NCBI GenBank assembly: GCA_014240365.1
Contig: JAAZXC010000016.1
Location: 1 to 32,623 of the forward strand
Direction: 5' to 3'
Source of the DNA: Acidimicrobiales bacterium
GTDB taxonomy: Bacteria; Actinomycetota; Acidimicrobiia; Acidimicrobiales; MedAcidi-G1
DNA: 32,623 nucleotides
The notes below the pieces were generated by a model. The model searched no databases, was not told the origin of the DNA, and saw only the letters and a list, made by a program, of their open reading frames with translations. Made by a program: the position numbers and the translations under genes. Shown here in pieces: positions 8,964 through 16,722 of the stretch; the stretch's first letter is position 1; every line of letters begins with the position of its first letter.

Positions 8964-9625
8964 ACAATGACTTCGAGGTGGCGGCACCCATTGACCTGGT
9001 GTGGTCCGTTCTGACCGACGTGGAGCGCATCGCTCCGTGCCTACCGGGAGCCCAGTTGCTCGAGGTCGAGGGCGACGAGTTCCGCGGGGTGGTCAAGGTC
9101 AAGGTCGGCCCGATCACCGCCCAGTACAAGGGAGCCGCTTCCTTCCTGGAGCGCGACGACGTCGGCTACAGGGCGGTCCTGCGTGCCGAGGGTCGTGACA
9201 CCCGCGGAGCGGGCAACGCCGCAGCGAACATCACCGCCGAGTTGGAGGCGACCGATGTCGGTACGAAGGTCACCGTCACGACCGACCTGACGGTGACGGG
9301 CAAGGTGGCACAGTTCGGACGCGGCGTGATGGCCGACGTCTCGAAGAAGTTGATGGGCCAGTTCGCCGACAACCTGGGCGAGCTCATGGTTGCATCCGGT
9401 GACGAGGTGGCCACTGATGCCCCGGTGGTCGACGCCGATGCCGAGACACCTGCTGACGGGCCAACCGACAACGACGGGGACGCACCGACGATCCGGGTTG
9501 TGGATGCGCCCGAGGTGGAGGCGATCGACCTGTTCGGTGCCGCCGGGGCCCCGATCCTGAAGCGCCTGGTTCCCGTGCTGGTGGCGGTTGCGGTGGTCGT
9601 GGTCATCATCCTGGTCCTGCGCTAG
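8954..9625 (+). CDS. coxG: CoxG-like SRPBCC protein with C-terminal membrane anchor
   Basis: The 223-residue protein starts at GTG inside the end of the MobA-like gene. Residues 1-148 form a CoxG-type SRPBCC domain (APIDLVWSVLTDVERIAPCLPGAQ, VKVKVGPITAQYKG, GRGVMADVSKKL). Residues 150-195 are an acidic, low-complexity linker. Residues 204-222 are a single hydrophobic helix ending in Leu-Arg. CoxG proteins are associated with recruiting CO dehydrogenase to the cytoplasmic membrane, and the tail anchor seen here fits that role. This is the last gene of the maturation block; the next start is 31 bases away. Confidence 0.9.
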   Translation: MELNNDFEVAAPIDLVWSVLTDVERIAPCLPGAQLLEVEGDEFRGVVKVKVGPITAQYKGAASFLERDDVGYRAVLRAEGRDTRGAGNAAANITAELEATDVGTKVTVTTDLTVTGKVAQFGRGVMADVSKKLMGQFADNLGELMVASGDEVATDAPVVDADAETPADGPTDNDGDAPTIRVVDAPEVEAIDLFGAAGAPILKRLVPVLVAVAVVVVIILVLR

Positions 9626-9656
9626 GACCTTCCAGGCTCTTCCATCAGACCAGGCC

Positions 9657-10157
9657 ATGGACACGTCGATCCCGCCTCCGACCGAAAATGCCGCCGATGA
9701 CAATGAGGTGGTCGCCGGCCTCCTGGGGAGACGTCCGAAGGGACAGTTCGAAGTGGTCGTCCGTGACGACGCCGGCGTGCCCGTCGTGATCCGCAACCAT
9801 CCGTTGCTGGAGGACGGTCGTCCCATGCCGACGCGCTTCTGGCTGGTCGGCAATGACCTCCGCTCCCGGATCGGGACACTTGAGTCGACCGGCGGGGTGC
9901 GGGCCGCCGAGGCGGACTGCGACCCGGCGGTGCTGGCCGACGCCCACGCCCGCTACGCGGAGGAGCGGGACGCTGCCATCCCTGAGGGGTATGTGGGTCA
10001 CCGACCCTCCGGCGGGGTGGGTGGGACAAGAAAGGGCGTCAAGTGCCTGCACGCCCACTACGCCTGGTTCCTGGCGGGCGGGGACGACCCTGTGGGTCGG
10101 TGGGTGCATGCCCACCTGAACGAGGGCCCCGCCCCGGAGGATGGATCCGGTGGCTGA
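9657..10157 (+). CDS. DUF501 family protein
   Basis: This 166-residue protein belongs to DUF501, recognised by LLGRRPKGQFEVVVR, VIRNHPLLEDGRPMPTRFWL and the C-terminal KCLHAHYAWFLAGGDDPVG. The family is actinobacterial, of unknown function, and commonly sits just upstream of ppx/gppA, as here. I start it at ATG 9657; the longer frame from 9588 would run antiparallel to nothing but would overlap coxG. The 3' end overlaps the ppx start by 17 bases. The usual upstream partners eno and ftsB/divIC are missing from this locus. Confidence 0.88.
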   Translation: MDTSIPPPTENAADDNEVVAGLLGRRPKGQFEVVVRDDAGVPVVIRNHPLLEDGRPMPTRFWLVGNDLRSRIGTLESTGGVRAAEADCDPAVLADAHARYAEERDAAIPEGYVGHRPSGGVGGTRKGVKCLHAHYAWFLAGGDDPVGRWVHAHLNEGPAPEDGSGG

Positions 10158-11058
10158 ATTGGTGGCTGCCGTGGACTGCGGCACGAACTCCACCCGACTC
10201 CTGATCGGTGACGGGCTGCGGACCGTCGAGCGCCTCATGCACATAACCCGCATGGGGGAGGGGGTGGATGCGACGGGGCGTCTTTCCCGGCAGGCAATGG
10301 ACCGGGTGCTGGTGGTGCTCCGCGGCTACCGGGAGGCAATGGACCGGCACGGGGTGACCAGGTGCAGGGTGACGGCCACCTCGGCGGCGCGCGACGCCGC
10401 CAACCGGGAGGACTTCTTCGACAGGGCTGAGGAGGCGCTCGGGCATCGTCCGGAACTCCTGACCGGCATCGAGGAGGGCAGGCTCTCGTTCGTCGGCGGC
10501 ACCGCTGAGCTGGACCCGGCCGACGGGCCGTTCCTCGTGGTCGACATCGGAGGCGGCTCGACGGAGTTCGTCACGGGCACCACGGAGGCTGAGGCGGCCT
10601 GGTCGTGCGACATCGGCTGCGTGCGCCTGACCGAGCAGTGGATCGAACACGACCCCCCGTTGCCTGAGGAGCTCGTCGCCTGCCTTTCGATCACCGAGGG
10701 GCACATCGACGACGTCCTGCGGGAGGTCCCGGGGGCAGCTTCAGCCCGCACCCTGGTGGGTCTGGCCGGCACCGTGCCGTGTGCTGCGGCCGTCGAGATC
10801 GGCCTGACGGACTACGACAGGGACCGGATACACCACTTTCGCCTCTCCAGGGCGGCCGTGGAGGACGTCTTTCGGACGCTGGCAACCGAGACGCGTGCTG
10901 AGCGGCTCGAGAATCCGGGGATGGAGGAGGCCCGTGCCGATGTGATCATCGGGGGGATGGCGATCCTGGTGAAGGTCATGCGCCAGCTGGGTTTCGACGA
11001 GTGCCTGGTCTCGGAGTCCGACATCCTGGACGGTCTGGTGGCCTCGCAGCAGGTCTGA
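10141..11058 (+). CDS. ppx: Ppx/GppA family exopolyphosphatase / pppGpp phosphatase
   Basis: This 305-residue protein of the actin-like ATPase fold contains the phosphate-1 loop AVDCGTNSTRLLI near 10-22, the catalytic glutamate segment GIEEGRLSF at 109-117 with E111, and phosphate-2 VVDIGGGSTEFV at 133-144. At about 300 residues it is the short actinobacterial form without the C-terminal HD domain. It would hydrolyse the terminal phosphate of polyphosphate or the 5' phosphate of pppGpp; the sequence alone does not choose. A GTG nine bases downstream of the ATG is an alternative start. Confidence 0.93.
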   Translation: MDPVAELVAAVDCGTNSTRLLIGDGLRTVERLMHITRMGEGVDATGRLSRQAMDRVLVVLRGYREAMDRHGVTRCRVTATSAARDAANREDFFDRAEEALGHRPELLTGIEEGRLSFVGGTAELDPADGPFLVVDIGGGSTEFVTGTTEAEAAWSCDIGCVRLTEQWIEHDPPLPEELVACLSITEGHIDDVLREVPGAASARTLVGLAGTVPCAAAVEIGLTDYDRDRIHHFRLSRAAVEDVFRTLATETRAERLENPGMEEARADVIIGGMAILVKVMRQLGFDECLVSESDILDGLVASQQV

Positions 11059-11076
11059 TCGGGCCTTCTGCGGATT

Positions 11077-11100
11077 TTCCCCACAGGGAAATAGTTTCCC
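11077..11100. promoter_or_regulatory. triple half-site inverted repeat upstream of the glyoxylate aminotransferase
   Basis: GGGAAA-TAG-TTTCCC (11086-11100) is a perfect 6-base inverted repeat with a 3-base spacer. Just upstream TTCCC (11077-11081) can also pair with the same GGGAA across a four-base spacer. So three half-sites lie in alternating orientation in the 75-base gap between ppx and the aminotransferase. A repressor/activator operator or mutually exclusive RNA hairpins are possible. The repeat is seen; the function is inference. Confidence 0.35.
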
Positions 11101-11133
11101 ACCAGTAGTGATATTTGGTTTAGGATGACCGCC

Positions 11134-12228
11134 ATGTCGCACGCAGATCGCATCCTCATGGGTCCCGGCCCAGGAAACCCGTATCCGCAGGTCATCAAGG
11201 CCTTTGCCCGCCCTGTTCTGGGCCACCTGGACCCTGACTTCATAGCCCTCCTGGACGAGACGAATGAGCGCCTACGGGAGGTGTTCCGCACCTCCAACCC
11301 GCTCACCTTCCCCGTGTCGGCCACCGGTTCAGCCGGCATGGAAGCGACCATCGTGAACGTGCTGGGCCCCGGCGACACCGTCGTCATCGGCGTCAACGGC
11401 GTGTTCGGCGAGCGGATGTGCGATGTTGCCACGCGCTGCGGCGCCACGGTTGTCAGGGTGGATGCCGAATGGGGCCGGGCACTTGATCCCCAGGACCTGC
11501 TCGACGCCCACCCCAACCCCAAGGTCATTGCCGTGGTGCACGCCGAGACCTCGACCGGCGTCCGAAATGACATAGCCCCCATCGGTGCCGGCAAGGGCGA
11601 CGCCCTGCTGCTGGTGGACTGCGTCACCTCGCTGGCTGGTATTCCCCTCGAGATCGACGCCTGGGGCGTGGACCTCGCCTACAGCGGCACGCAGAAGTGC
11701 CTCGGGGTGCCGCCCGGGCTCTCACCGGTGACGGTGTCGCCGGCCGCCATCGACCGGTTCGTGGAGAAGTCACCGTCGTGGTACCTGGACCTCCAGATGA
11801 TCGCCAGGTACGTCACCAGCGGCGGCGCACGCGCTTATCACCACACGGCACCCATCTCGATGATCTACGCCCTCCACGCCGGCCTCGGTGTCGTCCTGGA
11901 TGAGGGCCTGGAGAACGTGCAGGCCCGCCACAAGGCGTGTGGCGACAAGCTCCAGGCCGGTCTGGTGGATCGGGGCTTCGAGCTGTTCGCACAGGAAGGG
12001 CACCGCCTACCGGAGCTCACCTCCGTGCTGGTCCCCGTCGAGCGCCTGCCCGAGGGCATGGACGAGGCCGGCGTGCGTGCCCGCCTGCTATCCGAGTACG
12101 GCATCGAGATCGGTGGTGGCCTCGGTCCGGTAGCCGGCAAGGTCTGGCGCATCGGATGCATGGGGCACACCGCCCGCATTCGCAACATCACCCTGCTCCT
12201 GGCCGCTCTGGACGAGATCCTGGACTGA
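11134..12228 (+). CDS. serine/alanine-glyoxylate aminotransferase (class V, PLP)
   Basis: This 364-residue fold-type I aminotransferase opens with LMGPGPGNPYPQV. It has the VSATGSAGMEA phosphate-loop region and PLP lysine K188 in YSGTQKCLGVPPGL, and ends with the typical RIGCMGHTA segment. The family includes serine-glyoxylate aminotransferase, alanine-glyoxylate aminotransferase and serine-pyruvate aminotransferase. I chose ATG 11134 over ATG 11125 because AGGA at 11122-11125 is well spaced from 11134 and would abut 11125. The serine-glyoxylate reaction would use the glyoxylate released by MclA, closing part of a serine cycle with the genes at 1291-7215. Substrate assignment is inference from context. 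Confidence 0.87.
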   Translation: MSHADRILMGPGPGNPYPQVIKAFARPVLGHLDPDFIALLDETNERLREVFRTSNPLTFPVSATGSAGMEATIVNVLGPGDTVVIGVNGVFGERMCDVATRCGATVVRVDAEWGRALDPQDLLDAHPNPKVIAVVHAETSTGVRNDIAPIGAGKGDALLLVDCVTSLAGIPLEIDAWGVDLAYSGTQKCLGVPPGLSPVTVSPAAIDRFVEKSPSWYLDLQMIARYVTSGGARAYHHTAPISMIYALHAGLGVVLDEGLENVQARHKACGDKLQAGLVDRGFELFAQEGHRLPELTSVLVPVERLPEGMDEAGVRARLLSEYGIEIGGGLGPVAGKVWRIGCMGHTARIRNITLLLAALDEILD

Positions 12229-12284
12229 CCGCCGGGTGCTGGCCGGTTTGCAACCCGGCTGCCACCGCTGTCCATGATTGGTCC

Positions 12285-12923
12285 ATGGCAATCGACCAGG
12301 CGCCCGACACTCCGGTCCTGCATGGCGGGAGGGTCGTCCTGCGGCCCCTCGAGGTCGAGGACTTTTCGGCGTGGCGCGAGGTGCGCCGTCGCAACGCCGA
12401 GCTCCTGAACCGCTGGGAGCCCCGGCGGACCTTCGGCCAACCCGACCCGGTGGAGGACCGGCGGGCCTTCGCCATGCGCTGTGCAGCCCGACGGCGGGAG
12501 CGCCAGCTGGGTACCGGTTGGGGCTTCGGGGTGTTCCTGGGTGAGCACGGCTCCGAGTCCTTCATCGGGGAGATGAACCTTTCCAACGTGGTGCGCGGCG
12601 CCTTCCGAAGCGCCACCGTCGGCTACTGGGTGGACCAGGACCGGGCTGGCAACGAGTACATCCCCGAGTCACTCATCGTGGTGTGCCGTTTCGCCTTCGA
12701 GGAGATTGACCTCCACCGGCTCCAGGTCTCGATCGTGCCCCGCAACACCCGTTCGCGACGGGTGGTCGAGAAGTTGGATTTCCGGTGCGAAGGCCTTGCG
12801 GAGCGCTATCTGGAGATCGCCGGAGTCTGGGAGGACCATCTCCGGTTCGCCATCACCGCAGAGGAATGGTGTCTCCGGCGGGCAGCTCTGGCCGCCACCT
12901 GGCTCGGCCCGACCGTGGACTGA
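12285..12923 (+). CDS. GNAT acetyltransferase, RimJ/RimL type
   Basis: This 212-residue protein begins at ATG 12285. The frame is open upstream but out of family character there, and overlaps the aminotransferase. It has the RimJ/RimL (Acetyltransf_3) pattern: RVVLRPLEVEDFSAW at the start, SATVGYWVDQDRAGNEYIPESL as the acetyl-CoA-binding strand/loop, and LHRLQVSIVPRNTRSRRVVEKLDFRCEG near the end. These enzymes acetylate N-terminal amines of ribosomal proteins or other small amines; the substrate here is unknown. The gene is convergent with the crotonase downstream, 25 bases apart. Confidence 0.87.
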   Translation: MAIDQAPDTPVLHGGRVVLRPLEVEDFSAWREVRRRNAELLNRWEPRRTFGQPDPVEDRRAFAMRCAARRRERQLGTGWGFGVFLGEHGSESFIGEMNLSNVVRGAFRSATVGYWVDQDRAGNEYIPESLIVVCRFAFEEIDLHRLQVSIVPRNTRSRRVVEKLDFRCEGLAERYLEIAGVWEDHLRFAITAEEWCLRRAALAATWLGPTVD

Positions 12924-12948
12924 CAGCCGGGATCAGGGTCCGTGCCGC

Positions 12949-13716
12949 TCAGTCCCTGGCGGTTATCCGGGTCTTCAGCCGGTTGACCATCTCCACGAAC
13001 GCCGGCTGCTTCATGGACCAGGCCTGGGGCGGAATCTCCAACTGGACCGCCGGGACCGACTCGGTCACGCCGGCCGTGTCGTGCAGTGTCTGCTTCGTGA
13101 CGGCAACCAGCTCCACCGGATGGCCGGCGGCCTTCGCCGCATAATCCACAGCGGTATCGACCAGGTCCTCGTCGTCCACGCAGTCCCACGCCAGGCCGTG
13201 TCGCACGGCCTGTTCGCCGTCCAGGATCTGCTCGAAGAGCACCATGGCCTTGGCCGTCTGCAGGTTCGTGATGTTGCGGAGGCGCCAGGTGTGGCCCCCG
13301 CCGGGGTGGATCCCGATTGTCAGGAACCGGCTGTCGAATCGGGCCGAACGGCCTGCGACCACCAGGTCGCAGGCCAGCACCATGTTCATGCCGGCACCGA
13401 CCGCTGCGCCGTTCACTGCCGCCACGGTGGGAAGGGTGGTGTGGGCGACCCGCAGGAAGCCCCGGTAGATGTCGGGCAGCGAACCCTCGGAGTCTCCTTT
13501 GCCGGCCTCCAGCAGGTCATCCAGGACGGCTCCGGCGCAGAAGGCCCTTCCGGCACCGGTCAGCACCACGGCTCCGATGCCGTCGTCGGACTCCAGGTCG
13601 TCGAAGGCGGCCAGGAGCTCCTCGTTCATCTCATCGGAGACCACATTGCGGCGGTCCGGGTCGTCAAAGGTGAGGATTGCGACTCGGTCACGTCTTTCTA
13701 TTCGCAGCACGCTCAT
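12949..13716 (-). CDS. enoyl-CoA hydratase/isomerase (crotonase) family protein lacking the canonical glutamates
   Basis: This 255-residue crotonase-fold protein begins at ATG 13714-13716, with GGGAGA suitably upstream. The oxyanion-hole segments are present: GAGRAFCAGAVLDDL, and NGAAVGAGMNMVLACDL followed by FDSRFLTIGIHPGGG. Aligning by eye with classical enoyl-CoA hydratase, the two catalytic glutamates (E144 and E164 in the rat enzyme) fall on Asn and Phe. Simple hydration of enoyl-CoA is therefore doubtful. Isomerase, thioesterase-like or decarboxylase activity are alternatives within the superfamily. The gene stands alone between two convergent/divergent neighbours, so context does not name the substrate. 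Confidence 0.85.
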   Translation of the reverse strand: MSVLRIERRDRVAILTFDDPDRRNVVSDEMNEELLAAFDDLESDDGIGAVVLTGAGRAFCAGAVLDDLLEAGKGDSEGSLPDIYRGFLRVAHTTLPTVAAVNGAAVGAGMNMVLACDLVVAGRSARFDSRFLTIGIHPGGGHTWRLRNITNLQTAKAMVLFEQILDGEQAVRHGLAWDCVDDEDLVDTAVDYAAKAAGHPVELVAVTKQTLHDTAGVTESVPAVQLEIPPQAWSMKQPAFVEMVNRLKTRITARD

Positions 13717-13824
13717 GGGGTGAGTCTCCCATGTGGTGGCCCGTACCGACGGACCGGAGCAGGCCATGCAGTGCGGCGTCCAGCCGCTGGGAGGCCGCTG
13801 GCGGGCCGGGGTTAGGGTCGCCGG

Positions 13825-15111
13825 ATGGCATCAGGGGAACCGGTCGAATCGGCCACTCCGAGGCTGGTGCCACGGGATCGCCGGCGCTTTTCGGCTATGG
13901 GCTTCCCGAACTACCGCCGCTTCTGGATCGGCGGTGTGCTGACCAACAACGGGCGTTGGGTGCAGTACGTCACCACCTACTTCATCGTGTACCGGATCAC
14001 CGGTTCGGCTGCGTGGGTGGGCATGGCGGGGTTCTCCACGTTCATCCCCGTGCTGCTGATGAACCCCCTTGCCGGCTACGTGTCGGACCACTTCGACCGT
14101 CGCAGGGTGCTGTTGGCGATCAACAGCCTCTGCAGCCTGCTGGCAGCAGCGATGGCCCTGACCTGGGCGGCCGGGGGCCGCAACGTGGGTATCTGGATGC
14201 TGCTCCTGCTTGTCGGCGGATTCGTCTACGGCGTCCAGTTGCCCACGTGGCAGTCCTTCGTGGCCGAGTGCGTTCCGAGGGAGCACCTCCGCAACGCCAT
14301 CACGATGAACTCCATCCAATTCAACGCCGCCCGTACGTTCGGCCCGGCCCTGGGAGGCCTGCTGATCGGCACGCTGGGTCCCGGTTGGGCCCTCACGCTC
14401 ACGGCCGTGCTCTACGGCCCGGTCCTCGTCGCCCTCCTGCGGATCGATCCGGCGACCCTGTACCGACCCCAACGGTCTGCTGGAGCCGATGGACGTGGAA
14501 GGTCGGCGGTGGTCTCGGACTACCGGGAATCGATCCGGTACGTGATGAACGAACCGGGAATCAGGGCGGCGATCATCACCGTCGCGCTCATCTCGACGGC
14601 AGGCCAGCCCATCGTGCAGCAGATCGTCGTGTTCGCCGAGGAGGTCTTCGAGGTCTCGCCGTTCTGGTTCGGGATCCTCGGCTCTGCACAGGGGATGGGT
14701 GCTCTGGTGGCGGCCCCGCTGGTGGCTGGGGAGTTGAGCCAACTCAGGCGTTCGAGGGTCCAACTCGTGGCGACGTCCGGCTACGGGTTGGCCATCGTGA
14801 TGTTCGCCCTTGCGCCGTCCTTCTGGGTGGGCTTCGGCGCCCTGGCCCTGATCGGTGCGATGCACCTCGCCTCGGCCACGAACCTCAACTCCACCGTGCA
14901 GTTGCAGGTGGTCGACGAACTGCGCGGTCGGGTGATGGCCATCTACCTGATGGGTGTCCTGGGGCTGTCCCCGTTCGCCAACCTGCTCATGGGTTGGCTG
15001 ATATCGATCCTGGGGCCCCGACCGGTGGTTGCAGGCAGTGGCCTGATCGTCGTCGCCGGTGGGCTGGTACTCCAGTTGACTGGGCAGTACGCCCGGCTGG
15101 ACCGGGACTGA
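13825..15111 (+). CDS. MFS transporter (MFS_3 / EntS-like exporter)
   Basis: This 428-residue integral membrane protein has about twelve hydrophobic segments. It shows the MFS_3 features NYRRFWIGGVLTNNGRWVQ at the start of helix 1 and the A-motif-like loop GYVSDHFDRRRVL between helices 2 and 3, with ELRGRVMAIYLMGV in the C-terminal half. This branch includes enterobactin exporter EntS and many uncharacterised drug or metabolite exporters. No biosynthetic genes adjoin it, so the substrate is unknown. The gene is convergent with the nuclease gene downstream. Confidence 0.88.
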   Translation: MASGEPVESATPRLVPRDRRRFSAMGFPNYRRFWIGGVLTNNGRWVQYVTTYFIVYRITGSAAWVGMAGFSTFIPVLLMNPLAGYVSDHFDRRRVLLAINSLCSLLAAAMALTWAAGGRNVGIWMLLLLVGGFVYGVQLPTWQSFVAECVPREHLRNAITMNSIQFNAARTFGPALGGLLIGTLGPGWALTLTAVLYGPVLVALLRIDPATLYRPQRSAGADGRGRSAVVSDYRESIRYVMNEPGIRAAIITVALISTAGQPIVQQIVVFAEEVFEVSPFWFGILGSAQGMGALVAAPLVAGELSQLRRSRVQLVATSGYGLAIVMFALAPSFWVGFGALALIGAMHLASATNLNSTVQLQVVDELRGRVMAIYLMGVLGLSPFANLLMGWLISILGPRPVVAGSGLIVVAGGLVLQLTGQYARLDRD

Positions 15112-15113
15112 CC

Positions 15114-15128
15114 AGCCCTGACCGGGCT
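15114..15128. terminator. candidate hairpin between convergent genes
   Basis: AGCCC-TGACC-GGGCT forms a five-base-pair hairpin with a five-base loop exactly between the MFS stop (15109-15111) and the nuclease stop (15128-15130). A second pairing, CCTGA with TCAGG (15117-15132), overlaps it. There is no T-run on either strand, so intrinsic termination is uncertain; the position suits a shared terminator. Confidence 0.25.
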
Positions 15129-16066
15129 CAGGCCGGGTCGTCGAACGCAGACCGGTGGGCCTGCCCCTCCTCACAGGTGTCGTACACGGGGCACCAGCGA
15201 CACGGGGGGCCGGGAAGCCGGGTCGGGGTGCGGCCACCATGGAGCAGCTCGACGAGTCGGCCCACGCCGTCGGATAGGCGGGCCACGCTGGCCGTGAGGG
15301 TGTCCTCCGTGACCTCTTCGGGCACGAAGCTGGCGGTGTCCAGGTAGTAGGAGGCCAGGAGCCGGGGTGGGACGCCGATGCGGAGCGTCTCGATCAGGGC
15401 GTAGAAGCGGAGGTCCTCGCGGTGCACCGGTAGCGAGTTTCCCGTCTTGAGGTCGACTATCACCTTGCCGGCCCGCTGGCCAATGGCCCGCCCCAGGGTG
15501 AGGTCCACCTTGCCCGCCAGGATCAGGCGGCCGCCGCACAACTCGGCACGGAGCCGGCTCTCGGTCACCGGGCGCCATGCCGGCTTGAGTGGTGGCCAGC
15601 ACTCCATGTACTTGGTGAACGCGTCCAGCGACTCGGACCGGAGTTCGGCGCGTTCCACCTCACTGCAGCCCCGCAGCCAGTGTCCGAGGCCGCCCTGGTC
15701 GGACTCGTAGCGGGCGAGTGCCTCGTCAACCAGGACCGGCGGTTCGACCTCGAGCCGCCAGTTGATGGCCAGCTCGACGGCCTTGTGGACGATTGAGCCC
15801 CGGGCGGTCGGAACCCGCCACTCGAACTCCTCGACCTCGTCGGCCATGAACTTGGCCTCGCAGCCGTGGACCTGGGCGAGGCGGTGCTTGTGGACGAATA
15901 GGTCCTCACCGGCCGGGAGGCCATCGAGGTGGGGTTCGACGGCCGTCTCGAGGGCGGAGCGGAGGTGGTGCCGGAGGTCCTCGGCGAACTCGGGTCGTTC
16001 GTCGGCTGTTGCCCCGAGCTGGTCCAGCACGGCCTGCTGGGCCGGGTTCAGCTCTGGTGGTTTCAT
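15128..16066 (-). CDS. RecB-family PD-(D/E)XK nuclease with four-cysteine (Fe-S-like) arrangement
   Basis: This 312-residue protein, numbered from ATG 16064-16066, has the RecB/Cas4/AddB nuclease signature: H94 (VHKA), D188 (AGKVDLT), D205-x-K207 (IVDLKTGN) and the helix residue Y222 (LRFYAL). C69 lies ahead of the nuclease core, and C289, C292 and C298 (PCRWCPVYDTC) follow it. This split one-plus-three cysteine layout holds a 4Fe-4S cluster in AddB and Cas4 proteins. No helicase, cas or recombination gene is nearby. The family is likely a DNA exonuclease; its pathway is unknown. A GTG at 16087 in frame would add seven residues and cannot be excluded. Confidence 0.8.
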   Translation of the reverse strand: MKPPELNPAQQAVLDQLGATADERPEFAEDLRHHLRSALETAVEPHLDGLPAGEDLFVHKHRLAQVHGCEAKFMADEVEEFEWRVPTARGSIVHKAVELAINWRLEVEPPVLVDEALARYESDQGGLGHWLRGCSEVERAELRSESLDAFTKYMECWPPLKPAWRPVTESRLRAELCGGRLILAGKVDLTLGRAIGQRAGKVIVDLKTGNSLPVHREDLRFYALIETLRIGVPPRLLASYYLDTASFVPEEVTEDTLTASVARLSDGVGRLVELLHGGRTPTRLPGPPCRWCPVYDTCEEGQAHRSAFDDPA

Positions 16067-16162
16067 CGTGCCGTCTATCGGGTCCACGTCGGGAGTATGG
16101 CCCAGTCTCCACCGGGGACTCCGTCATCGTGGCTGTCACACCCTCAGTGGATACTGGAACCC

Positions 16163-16480
16163 ATGGAGATCAGATACCCCGAGACATTCGCCGCCCGCTT
16201 CGGCGAGACCGCCCGTTCGCTGGGTCGGGCCGCCCGTCTCCGGGGTCTGGACGTTCCCACCTTCCGTTACCCGCCGGGCCTCGATGGCGTGCAGCGTTCG
16301 ATCCGGCGCCGCAGCGGTTCGGCCACGATTGCCGTGGTTGTGCGGGGGCGGCCGTGGGGAGCGGTGGTTGCCGACATGGTCGAGGGGATCGTCGTGGCCA
16401 ACGACCTGGACCCCGCCAGGGCGGACACCGTGAGGGCCGCGCTCTGGCTGGCCCTGGAAGAACCTGCCCTGGCTGCCTGA
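16163..16480 (+). CDS. small uncharacterised protein (105 aa)
   Basis: I do not recognise this protein. It starts at ATG 16163 with a short GGA four bases upstream, and encodes an Arg- and Ala-rich 105-residue chain. An N-terminal helix-like stretch (ARFGETARSLGRAARL) is followed by a predicted beta section (ATIAVVVRGRPWGAVVADMVEGIVVAN) and a C-terminal helix (ADTVRAALWLALEEPAL). It has no cysteine pair, signal peptide or membrane segment. Codon usage looks like that of neighbouring genes. It is divergent from the nuclease gene and upstream of a tRNA gene. Confidence 0.6.
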   Translation: MEIRYPETFAARFGETARSLGRAARLRGLDVPTFRYPPGLDGVQRSIRRRSGSATIAVVVRGRPWGAVVADMVEGIVVANDLDPARADTVRAALWLALEEPALAA

Positions 16481-16593
16481 TCGCCTGCCCACTTCCGGTC
16501 CTCGAGGCTTGATGGCCGGCCCGTTTCGGGCTCCGCGCCGCCTCTCGGCCCGGCCCGGCTGCGTTGGGTGACGGCTGGCTAGCGTGGCATGAC

Positions 16594-16679
16594 GCCCGGG
16601 TGGCGGAACTGGCAGACGCAGCGGGCTTAAACCCCGCGGCCCCCCAGGGGGCGTACAGGTTCAAATCCTGTCCCGGGCA
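16594..16679 (+). tRNA. tRNA-Leu (anticodon UAA)
   Basis: A class II tRNA folds by eye. Acceptor arm GCCCGGG (16594-16600) pairs with CCCGGGC (16672-16678), with discriminator A16679. Anticodon stem GCGGG/CCCGC encloses loop CTTAAAC, giving anticodon TAA. A long GC-rich variable arm follows, then a T arm with loop GTTCAAATC. The type II variable arm and anticodon agree on leucine. The bases after the discriminator are CCG, so the 3' CCA is not fully encoded and must be added. I saw no integrase or attachment-site repeat at its 3' end. Confidence 0.95.
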
Positions 16680-16722
16680 CCGGAGGTGGATTGGATGCCA
16701 CCCGTACGGCGAGGATGGATGA

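Noticed and set aside
16594-16722. tRNA-Leu as an integration site with a genomic island
   Set aside because: No integrase, no repeated 3' tRNA end and no change in gene style on either side were found.
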